Assembly (NCBI GenBank): GCA_002401295.1
Contig: NVSR01000142.1
Location: forward strand, 1 to 10,452
DNA from: SAR324 cluster bacterium
GTDB lineage: Bacteria; SAR324; XYD2-FULL-50-16
DNA length: 10,452 nucleotides
Direction: 5' to 3'
Part shown: one piece after another, positions 1 through 6,262 of the stretch
Position numbering within the stretch: position 1 is the stretch's first letter
Layout: every line of letters starts with the position of its first letter
Made by a program: the position numbers and the translations under genes
The notes under the pieces: generated by a model
The model's input: the letters and a program-made list of their open reading frames with translations, nothing else
What the model was told of the DNA's origin: nothing
The model's database searches: none

Positions 1-1394
1 TGAAACTCTTTACCTTTTTGTAGGAGTTGGAGGTAGTCATCAAAAATCAGTGGTCCAAAACGGGATTTCATTTTGATTTTTGAGAAGGCCATTTTTGCTG
101 ATTTTTCTTGCTCCCCCACCAAATAGCACTTACCTAAATAATAAAGGATTTCATTTTCTTGTTTTACTGGAAAGTCGGGGCGATATTTCTCATCAGTCGC
201 TAGCAATTGCTCACAAGACTCACCTCGAAAGTAATTTCGATATACAGAATACCAAAGCTCCGATGACTGCTTATCCTCATTTTTTTGCAAGTAAGCCAGA
301 TAGACATCATTGGCAGGTAACCAGTCTCGTCGCTGTTCAAAATTCTGGGCACGAAGTTTAGTTAAATTCAGGTCTTCAGCATACTCTTTCACGTTCCCCT
401 GAAGCCAACGGAAATCTTCTTCCGCCTTGGAAAAGGATTTTAGTTCCTGATAAAACCAACCGCGATGATAGCGGCTAATCACAGGGTTTACGGGGTTGGC
501 ATCCACCAGATTTTGACTGAACAGGTTAATAGCCAATTTCATTTCCTGAGGACTGCCATCCTTTCCCTTCTCCTGATGTAGTTGAAACAGATTTTCCGCA
601 ATCCAGAACCGTGATCGCAGGGTAAACTCAATTGAGGGCCATAGCTGCATTTGTCTTTTGTACCAATAGATGGCTTGACCATATTTCTTCGTTTGCTGTG
701 CGTACACGGCTATTTGGAAAGCCATTTTCGCCTTGGAAGCCTGATCAAACTCAGATTTTAATAGTATTTTGAAGAGTTTTCCGGCATTTTTTTTCTTCTC
801 CTGAAAGTGATAACTCCAGGCCAGAAGATACTTTGCCTCCAGATCATGTGCTGATGATAAGCGGCCTAACTGCAGGGCCTTTTGAAAATAAATTTGAGCT
901 TTTTTCCAAGACTTTTTTTGATAAGAGACAAGACCTAATGGATAATAGACTTGCGCCCGAAATTTGGTATGAGGGTATTTTTTGAGTAGTTGCTGCAGTT
1001 GACCTGCTCCTTTTTTTTGCTGCCCCAACTGGACTCTCAAAGAGCCAGATAAGAACAAGGCTTCCTCGACATAAGAGGAAGAAGGATATTTTTTTATGAT
1101 CAAGTCGTATTGCTGCAGAGCACCGGAAAAATCACGTCGATCCACATCCACCTGAGCCAGGACAAAGATTACCTCAGCTCGAAAGAATCCCCTGGGGTAG
1201 CGCTCCAAATAAACTAATGCCTCTTCTTCAGCCAGGTCATAGATCTTATCCTGAAAAAGGTTGCGAATGAAGCCACGATCTTCTGCTTCTTGAGGTGATA
1301 CCTCACCGATGCCTGCGGCACTATTGATCAGGAGAACCGTTGCCAGGATAGGCATAACTAAAAAAGTAATGACAAGTTTATTCAATGATTTCAT
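1..1394 (-). CDS. Secreted TPR-repeat protein, 3'-truncated by window edge
   Basis: The frame is open from an ATG at 1394 to base 1 (464 codons) and continues outside the window. The N-terminus is a Sec signal peptide: MKSLNK, a hydrophobic stretch at residues 7-23, and a likely cleavage site after SAA (about residue 27), with no lipobox cysteine. The mature part is repeated helical hairpins of TPR type: a first around residues 45-80, then DFSGALQQYDLIIKKYP (88-104), GQLQQLLKKYP (131-141) and SWKKAQIYFQKALQL (about 163-177), with weaker degenerate repeats after that. Spacing near 35 residues and the KKYP endings resemble BamD/CpoB-like periplasmic TPR scaffolds. The protein therefore probably mediates protein-protein contacts in the envelope; no specific partner is visible. 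It lies 57 bp downstream of radA on the same strand and may be co-transcribed. The Shine-Dalgarno is weak, but no better start exists before Met14. The C-terminus is not seen, so full length and family are open. Confidence 0.8.
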   Translation of the reverse strand, partial: MKSLNKLVITFLVMPILATVLLINSAAGIGEVSPQEAEDRGFIRNLFQDKIYDLAEEEALVYLERYPRGFFRAEVIFVLAQVDVDRRDFSGALQQYDLIIKKYPSSSYVEEALFLSGSLRVQLGQQKKGAGQLQQLLKKYPHTKFRAQVYYPLGLVSYQKKSWKKAQIYFQKALQLGRLSSAHDLEAKYLLAWSYHFQEKKKNAGKLFKILLKSEFDQASKAKMAFQIAVYAQQTKKYGQAIYWYKRQMQLWPSIEFTLRSRFWIAENLFQLHQEKGKDGSPQEMKLAINLFSQNLVDANPVNPVISRYHRGWFYQELKSFSKAEEDFRWLQGNVKEYAEDLNLTKLRAQNFEQRRDWLPANDVYLAYLQKNEDKQSSELWYSVYRNYFRGESCEQLLATDEKYRPDFPVKQENEILYYLGKCYLVGEQEKSAKMAFSKIKMKSRFGPLIFDDYLQLLQKGKEF

Positions 1395-1451
1395 TGTGGA
1401 ATCTGAACCTGATATAGTTGTTAATTTTGATGGGTGCTGCTTCGCTAACTT

Positions 1452-2837
1452 TCAGCTCAATAAACTCATTAATTCCTGAACATCTTTCACAGAAACGACC
1501 TGCACCCCTTTTTGGGAAAATTTTCCGGTTTTGACAGCCAACTCTGGAAGAAAAACCAACTCAAAACCACAACGTGCAGCTTCGTATAATCTTTCCTGTA
1601 GAGCAGGTACGCTACGGAATTCTCCGGTCAAGGCTACTTCCCCAATGAAAATTGATTTTGGAGGTAAGGGTTTCAGAAGGTAACTGGAAAGTAGAGCCGC
1701 GGTTACAGGCAAGTCCATCGCCGGTTCAATCACCCGAAATCCTTCAGCTAGGTTGACATAAATGTCATTAGAACTGAAATCCATCTGCAGATGTTTTTCC
1801 AAAACAGCAACAATGACTTGCAAGCGGTTCCGGTCCATACCGATACAGGTACGCGCTGGATTTTTTTGCTCCGTATCCCCCACTAAAACCTGGATTTCCA
1901 GAAATAAGGTTCTCGTGCCTTCATTGGCGGCAAAAATCGCCATGCCGGGATGGGGATTGTTAAACTTATCTACAAAGAGATTATTAGGTTTGCTGACCTC
2001 AACCAACCCCTTGGCAGTCATCTTAAATAAGCCCACCTCACTGATTGTTCCAAAGCGATTTTTTACGGCTCGTAAAAGTCGATGTTGCTCTCGCTTCTCT
2101 CCCTCTAAATAGAGTACATAATCCACCATATGCTCTAAAGTACGAGGACCGGCAATGTCTCCCTCTTTAGTCACATGGCCAATTAAGAGGACGGAGACGT
2201 CATTGCGTTTGGCATATTTCATCAGGAGATTCGCGGACTCCCGCACCTGTGTCACACTACCCGCACTAGCTGTAAATTGGTTGGTGAAAAGAGTCTGTAT
2301 CGAGTCAATAACAATGAAATCAGGTTTATGTTCTTTCATGGCATTCAAGATCTGCTCCACTTCCGACTCTACCATGATCAGAATATCCTCCTGCCGGATC
2401 AAAAGGCGGTTTGAACGCTGCTTTATTTGGTGTCCAGATTCCTCGCCGGTAACGTAGAGGGCCTTTTTGTTAAGACGTGCAATGCGTGCTAATAATTGCA
2501 GGATCAAGGTTGATTTGCCCACACCGGGAGTTCCTCCCAACAAACCAAAGGAGCCTTGGACAATTCCTCCTCCAATGACACGATCAAATTCAAAAACACC
2601 TGTTTTCCAACGTTCCGCCTCGGAGTCCACGTGGATATCATTCAACGGTATGGGCTTGTTCCCCGAATCAACCCAGGTACTGCGACTGCTAGCCACTGAA
2701 GTCAATTCTTTCAAGGACTCCCAGGCACTGCAATGGCCACAACGTCCTGTCCATTTAGGGAATTTGGCACCACATTTTTCACAGAGGTATTCCACTTTTT
2801 TCTTCGCCAATTTTTTGCCTGATTTCGGTTGATTCAA
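1452..2837 (-). CDS. radA: DNA repair protein RadA (Sms), RecA/Lon-like ATPase
   Basis: RadA is a cytoplasmic RecA-like ATPase that promotes branch migration during recombinational repair. All family hallmarks are visible in 461 residues, a normal length. There is a C4 zinc finger (C19, C22, C33, C36), and a Walker A loop G-T-P-G-V-G-K-S-T at 102-110. The usual D of GDPG(I)GKST is T here. A GEES motif sits at 131-134, a Walker B strand FIVIDSIQT at 174-182 and the diagnostic KNRFG motif at 259-263. The C-terminal Lon-like domain spans about 285-461, including DIYVNLAEGFRV (358-369). No ATG is available near the 5' end. The ORF's first usable codon is TTG at 2837. A second TTG at 2810 (residue 10) gives MAKKKVEYLCEKCG, the usual RadA beginning, with AGG placed just upstream, so that start is at least as likely. 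The stop is TGA at 1452-1454. The downstream TPR gene follows on the same strand. Confidence 0.96.
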   Translation of the reverse strand: MNQPKSGKKLAKKKVEYLCEKCGAKFPKWTGRCGHCSAWESLKELTSVASSRSTWVDSGNKPIPLNDIHVDSEAERWKTGVFEFDRVIGGGIVQGSFGLLGGTPGVGKSTLILQLLARIARLNKKALYVTGEESGHQIKQRSNRLLIRQEDILIMVESEVEQILNAMKEHKPDFIVIDSIQTLFTNQFTASAGSVTQVRESANLLMKYAKRNDVSVLLIGHVTKEGDIAGPRTLEHMVDYVLYLEGEKREQHRLLRAVKNRFGTISEVGLFKMTAKGLVEVSKPNNLFVDKFNNPHPGMAIFAANEGTRTLFLEIQVLVGDTEQKNPARTCIGMDRNRLQVIVAVLEKHLQMDFSSNDIYVNLAEGFRVIEPAMDLPVTAALLSSYLLKPLPPKSIFIGEVALTGEFRSVPALQERLYEAARCGFELVFLPELAVKTGKFSQKGVQVVSVKDVQELMSLLS

Positions 2838-2991
2838 TATGAGGGATTCAAGTAAGGTTTGCCCTTAACTCGAAGATGCAAAATGAAGATGCAAAAGGAT
2901 ATAGCATAAAGATATTTTATTTTTTCCACTAGGGTCATCTTCATCCCTAAAAAATTGATAGTAAATTTTACTTTTTTCGGATTTATACTCC
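2838..2991. promoter_or_regulatory. Divergent intergenic region (radA / orphan gene)
   Basis: This 154-bp AT-rich spacer separates the divergent starts of radA (minus) and the plus-strand gene at 2992, so it must hold promoters for both. I see no convincing -35/-10 pair in either direction. A 12-bp direct repeat, GAAGATGCAAAA, occurs at 2872-2883 and 2885-2896, one base apart. It could be a regulator half-site pair in the radA leader, but this is only a possibility. Neither gene has a strong Shine-Dalgarno here. Confidence 0.4.
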
Positions 2992-3975
2992 ATGGCAAAG
3001 AAGAAGAAGCAAAAGAAAGCAGGATTGGCCAAAAGGCAGGCAGGCAAGCAAGTTAAAAAACGAGCAGTCAAGCGTAAGGTAGTGTCTCAGCGCCCAGCCG
3101 AAAAAAAACAGATGAAAATGTCACGGGTGAAAAAAAACTTGAAGAAATTGCCCAACCTGATTTTTGAATCTGAATTACAGGAAATCGCTTTCACTCAAGA
3201 GCAGGTCCAAGGTGTCATGGAGGCACATGAAAAGACTCCTGATCAGATTGAAGCCATTGCGACTCCTGAGTTCATGGAAAAATTGGGTGTACAATTGCAG
3301 ACTATGGATCAGCGCTTTGCGCTGGAACAAGATGCCGATCGTGGCATGATGGTCAAAGCCATGTTGTACTTCATGGACCAAGAGCAGGCACCGACTTACC
3401 TCAACCAATTAATTGTCAGTCTCTTCTACCAAGCACTTCACAAGATCGAAACACCGGAAGCGGATTTTGGCCCTATCGAGCTGGAACTGCAAATCAAGGA
3501 TTACGACGAGAAGTGGGAATCCTACCTGGAAGAAAAAACGGCAGCACTGCAAGAACAAGGCGAAGGTGCGGAAACCCCTGCTTTCCCTCAAGAAGAAGTG
3601 GAAGAAGAAGCTTGGACAGCTTCTCCTTTCGAGCAGCTGCTTGAAGAATTTGGCAGCTACCTATCTTCCGAACTGAAGATGGAAGAGGAAGTCCTGGAAA
3701 AGACTCAGGAAGATGCGGAAGCTCTCTTCAATGATTACTTTGAAGAGAAGGAAATCACTTCTCTGGAAGGAATTCGTGTTCGTAAAATTCAGAACTTCCT
3801 GGAAGGCTGGTTTATTCGTAACATGAACCCCACTCCGGAAGATGTGGAAAGTATGATCGGATCTCTAAGCACCTTGGTTGGCTTCCTGGAAAGTAAAGAG
3901 AAAATCGCAGCAGACAAATGCCAGGCGATTGTTGAATACTTGGGAAACAAAGAAGCTATTCTGGCTAATTTGTAG
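2992..3975 (+). CDS. Hypothetical protein with lysine-rich head and acidic helical body
   Basis: I do not recognise this 327-residue protein. Residues 1-52 are extremely basic (about 24 Lys/Arg, including runs such as KKKKQKK), like a histone-H1-type or nucleic-acid-binding tail. From about 55 the chain becomes acidic and predicted helical, with a Glu-rich linker at about 180-207 (EEVEEEA) and a second helical block at 211-327. There is no signal peptide, no membrane segment and only one cysteine (C310), which suggests a cytoplasmic protein. The start is the first ATG, in AT-rich DNA with no clear Shine-Dalgarno; a later start near Met41 or Met43 would remove most of the basic tail. The next gene lies 163 bp downstream across a repeat pair, so an operon is uncertain. 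Long, consistent codon use and lack of better overlapping frames support it as real. The function is unknown, and binding to DNA or RNA through the head is inference only. Confidence 0.8.
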   Translation: MAKKKKQKKAGLAKRQAGKQVKKRAVKRKVVSQRPAEKKQMKMSRVKKNLKKLPNLIFESELQEIAFTQEQVQGVMEAHEKTPDQIEAIATPEFMEKLGVQLQTMDQRFALEQDADRGMMVKAMLYFMDQEQAPTYLNQLIVSLFYQALHKIETPEADFGPIELELQIKDYDEKWESYLEEKTAALQEQGEGAETPAFPQEEVEEEAWTASPFEQLLEEFGSYLSSELKMEEEVLEKTQEDAEALFNDYFEEKEITSLEGIRVRKIQNFLEGWFIRNMNPTPEDVESMIGSLSTLVGFLESKEKIAADKCQAIVEYLGNKEAILANL

Positions 3976-4045
3976 AGCCTACCAGTTGAAAAGTTGGTCT
4001 TGTCTCAGTTGGGGATTTAAAAAGAAACCTCCTACCCAATATATA

Positions 4046-4093
4046 TTCCCACGCAGGAGCGTGGGAAATTTATCCCACGCTCCTGCGTGGGAA
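4046..4093. repeat. Inverted pair of REP-like palindromes
   Basis: Two 21-bp arms (4046-4066 and 4073-4093) are perfect reverse complements separated by 6 bp (AATTTA). Each arm is itself a small palindrome: CCCACGC, a 4-base loop (AGGA or TCCT), GCGTGGG. The structure is thus two REP-type units in opposite orientation, as in bacterial BIMEs, and could fold as one long 21-bp hairpin in RNA or as a cruciform. It lies between the orphan gene stop (3975) and the oxidoreductase start (4139) and has no downstream T-run, so it is not a classical intrinsic terminator. It may still limit read-through or protect the 3' end of the upstream mRNA. A degenerate copy of one unit lies at 9703-9724. Confidence 0.9.
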
Positions 4094-4138
4094 ATAGGTC
4101 ACCCAGAGCATCAACAACGATTAACCCCTCAACCAACC

Positions 4139-5146
4139 ATGCATAATCAAACTATCAAAAGACTGGCACTCTTGTGTCTTATCCTAGCCTGGATTCCTAG
4201 TTCCTTTGCCCAGATTTTTAATCAAGAAAATCCAGTTGTGGCAAAGATCGGATCTAAAGAGCTAAGATTAAACGATATTGAAGACAAGCAAATCAATGAT
4301 CTCAGGAAACAACTTTTTGATAAAATCAGTGCTAAAATCAAAGAACGTGCCATCAAACAATTAGCATTCAGCGATTCCCAGTACTCAAAAAGCCCGAACT
4401 TTCAAGTCACAGATTCTCAGATTAAAGAGTTTTATACCAAGAACAACCTGTCTACCCGTGGCAGTTACGAAAAGTTGGCACCTCAAATCAAACAATATAT
4501 GGTCGCTCAACAACAAGCCATGTTTGGGGACTACCTTTATAACAAAGCACAAAAAGAAGGTCTGGTAACTTCCATGCTGCAACAGCCGGGAGATTTTTTG
4601 GTCCAAGTAGCACTGGAAACAGGCTACACTTGGAGCAATAAAAAAGGGAAAGTAATGTTGCTTGAGTTCTCTGATTATCAATGTCCTTTCTGTGCCCGAG
4701 TACAACCAACATTGAAGAGTTTGCGTAAGAAATACGGCAAACAGGTGACTTTTGCTTACCGCCATTTACCACTTCCCTTCCATAAGGAGGCGGATGAGGC
4801 ATCCATCGCCGCCGAGTGTGCTCGTGACCAGGGGAAATTCGAAGCGATACACGACCTGTTATATAAAAACCCCAAGCAACAATTCATTCCCGACCTGAAA
4901 CGTTATGCCCGACAAGTCGGTGTTGATGACCTGAAAAAATTTGATACTTGCCTGGATCAGGATACCTATCGCAGCCGAGTGAATCATGATAAAGCCGTTG
5001 GGGCCAGTTTGGGAATGAATGGTACACCCAGCTTTGCCATTGGACTTTACGATCCGGACAAAAAGTTAATGCAAGGAGAAATACTCTCCGGTGCTTTACC
5101 GGAAGCACAATTTATTCAAATGATTGAAAAGTATTTAAACAAATGA
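4139..5146 (+). CDS. Periplasmic DsbA-family thiol oxidoreductase with SurA-like N-terminal domain
   Basis: This 335-residue protein is predicted to be exported: MHNQTIKRLA, a hydrophobic core, then cleavage after SFA at residue 24. Residues 31-75 (NPVVAKIGSKELRLNDIE onward) resemble the SurA N-terminal chaperone domain. A helical segment (90-145) leads into a DsbA/thioredoxin-4 domain from about 165. That domain has the active site C182-P-F-C185 after EFSDYQ, a second conserved cysteine pair (C227 in AAECAR, C271 in DTCL), and the cis-proline loop GTPSF (295-299, P297). The family forms or isomerises disulfides in exported proteins; the SurA-like part may help bind unfolded clients (inference). 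The frame is open upstream to 3878, but that extension overlaps the preceding gene and the REP pair and would bury the signal peptide, so ATG 4139 is chosen. No clear Shine-Dalgarno is seen. The stop overlaps ispE as ATGA. Confidence 0.88.
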   Translation: MHNQTIKRLALLCLILAWIPSSFAQIFNQENPVVAKIGSKELRLNDIEDKQINDLRKQLFDKISAKIKERAIKQLAFSDSQYSKSPNFQVTDSQIKEFYTKNNLSTRGSYEKLAPQIKQYMVAQQQAMFGDYLYNKAQKEGLVTSMLQQPGDFLVQVALETGYTWSNKKGKVMLLEFSDYQCPFCARVQPTLKSLRKKYGKQVTFAYRHLPLPFHKEADEASIAAECARDQGKFEAIHDLLYKNPKQQFIPDLKRYARQVGVDDLKKFDTCLDQDTYRSRVNHDKAVGASLGMNGTPSFAIGLYDPDKKLMQGEILSGALPEAQFIQMIEKYLNK

Positions 5147-6006
5147 AACTGAAGAATCCCGTCTCTTTCCAAACACCGGCCAAAGTCAATTTTTTCCTCT
5201 TCATTCAGAGAAAACGGGATGATGGGTACCATGAACTCCTAATGGATTTGGTACCTATTTCTTTATTTGACGCCTTCCAGTTATCGCCTTACCAGGGCTC
5301 TGGCATTATATTGGAGAGTAACCTTACCAATGTTCCACTAGAGCAAAATCTGCTGGTCAAGGCCATCCGTATCTTAGAGCGAGAGACCGGAAAAACCTGC
5401 TCCATGAAAATCCAACAAGTCAAAAATATTCCTTCAGGTGCTGGTTTGGGCGGTGGTAGTGGAAATGCGGCCGGTTTTCTGGTGGTCTTGAATCAACTGT
5501 TTCAATTAGGATTTTCACCTGATCAATTACGAAAACTGGCCTTGGAGTTGGGTGCGGATGTTCCTTTTTTCATTGAACCTCAGCCTATGTTGGCCGAGGG
5601 AATAGGGGAGAAACTCAGCCCATTACCTGCTTTTGAACCTTTATCTTTGCTCTTGTTGTCTCCAAACTTCCCTATTTCTACGGGTGAAGCTTATCAAAAC
5701 TGCAAGCTGTCAGGACGTACGGAAGCATTCCAGCAACATCACTTGGGCGCTTTTGAACAACATCAACCAGAACTCAATGATTTCTGGGAACCTTTGAGTA
5801 GAAAATACCCAAAACTGGAAATTTGCTGTGAAGAACTGCGACAAGCAGGAGCAATATCCTGGGGCATGTCCGGTTCCGGAAGTACTTTATATGGTGTTTT
5901 CAGGGGGAATCAGGCAAGAGATCGCGCTTATCACGGACTCAAAGGGAAAGGGGATTGGGAACTGTTTCCAGTAGAAACACTGACGGGATTTCGTTATCTG
6001 GATTAG
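5143..6006 (+). CDS. ispE: 4-diphosphocytidyl-2-C-methyl-D-erythritol kinase
   Basis: IspE phosphorylates CDP-methylerythritol with ATP in the cytoplasmic MEP pathway to isopentenyl diphosphate. It is a GHMP-superfamily kinase of 287 residues, normal for the family. Visible motifs are the substrate motif PAKVNFFLF (12-20, catalytic-type K14) with DDGYHEL (26-32) and the ATP-binding loop PSGAGLGGGSGNAAG (97-111). LGADVPFFI (136-144) supplies the catalytic aspartate D139. NDFWEPL lies at 212-218, and the C-terminal GHMP motif MSGSGSTLYGVF at 242-253. In the glycine loop the more usual GGGSSNAA is GGGSGNAA, a conservative change. The ATG overlaps the TGA of the upstream oxidoreductase gene (ATGA at 5143-5146), so translation coupling is likely and a separate strong ribosome site is absent. 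No functional link between the two products is evident. Confidence 0.96.
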   Translation: MKLKNPVSFQTPAKVNFFLFIQRKRDDGYHELLMDLVPISLFDAFQLSPYQGSGIILESNLTNVPLEQNLLVKAIRILERETGKTCSMKIQQVKNIPSGAGLGGGSGNAAGFLVVLNQLFQLGFSPDQLRKLALELGADVPFFIEPQPMLAEGIGEKLSPLPAFEPLSLLLLSPNFPISTGEAYQNCKLSGRTEAFQQHHLGAFEQHQPELNDFWEPLSRKYPKLEICCEELRQAGAISWGMSGSGSTLYGVFRGNQARDRAYHGLKGKGDWELFPVETLTGFRYLD

Positions 6007-6012
6007 ACGGTT

Positions 6013-6096
6013 GAATAACGAATAACGAATAACGAATAACGAATAACGAATAACGAATAACGAATAACGAATAACGAATAACGAATAACGAATAAC
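6013..6096. repeat. Heptanucleotide tandem array, 12 perfect GAATAAC copies
   Basis: Twelve uninterrupted identical 7-bp units (GAATAAC; GTTATTC on the other strand) fill 84 bp, beginning 6 bp after the ispE stop. Seven is not a multiple of three, but any frame repeats after three units, producing low-complexity peptide shadows on the minus strand (VIRYSLF repeated) that are not a gene. Perfect identity implies recent expansion or active homogenisation by replication slippage. It sits between convergent genes, where length changes would be tolerated. No CRISPR-like spacers are present. Confidence 0.98.
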
Positions 6097-6262
6097 GGGA
6101 ATCGGATTTTTAGCTGGGGTTCGGGTGGGGGAACACCCGAATATAGCATCAATAAAACTAAACCTATGAGTCAAAAGCTCTACCTGGGGAAACCAGATCG
6201 AGTACTTTTTCCTGATAGAGGAGCGTTCCAGCCTGAGGGAGCAAGCTGAAATTTCCTACTGC
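6097..6262. other. Convergent spacer between ispE and flagellin, no gene
   Basis: I see no convincing gene in this stretch. It holds one clean hairpin (6120-6141) and a weaker inverted repeat. In the latter, TTCCAGC at 6226-6232 pairs with GCTGAAA at 6245-6251 with one mismatch, just past the flagellin stop, and could aid 3'-end formation. A 27-codon plus-strand ORF at 6166-6249 has no supporting signal. Confidence 0.5.
6120..6141. terminator. Possible bidirectional hairpin terminator
   Basis: An 8-bp perfect stem (TTCGGGTG with CACCCGAA) closes a 6-base GGGGAA loop between the converging ispE and flagellin genes. No T-run follows the stem on either strand, so it is a weak or Rho-assisted terminator at best. 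Position and stem quality are the only support. Confidence 0.4.

Noticed and set aside
80..361. Plus-strand 93-codon ORF
   Set aside because: It is antisense to the continuous TPR coding frame and has no gene-like features.
3878..4138. N-terminal extension of the oxidoreductase gene to an upstream ATG
   Set aside because: It overlaps the preceding gene by 98 bp, translates the REP pair and would place the signal peptide internally.
6013..6096. Heptamer array as a CRISPR or replication iteron set
   Set aside because: There are no spacers between units, and no rep gene, DnaA boxes or cas genes nearby; contiguous 7-bp units fit a simple minisatellite.
5887..6174. Minus-strand 95-codon ORF with repeated VIRYSLF peptides
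   Set aside because: It is simply the heptamer array read in frame plus the antisense of ispE; low complexity with no start signal.
6166..6249. Plus-strand 27-codon ORF in the ispE-flagellin spacer
   Set aside because: It has no Shine-Dalgarno, no recognisable motif and lies head-on against the flagellin 3' end.
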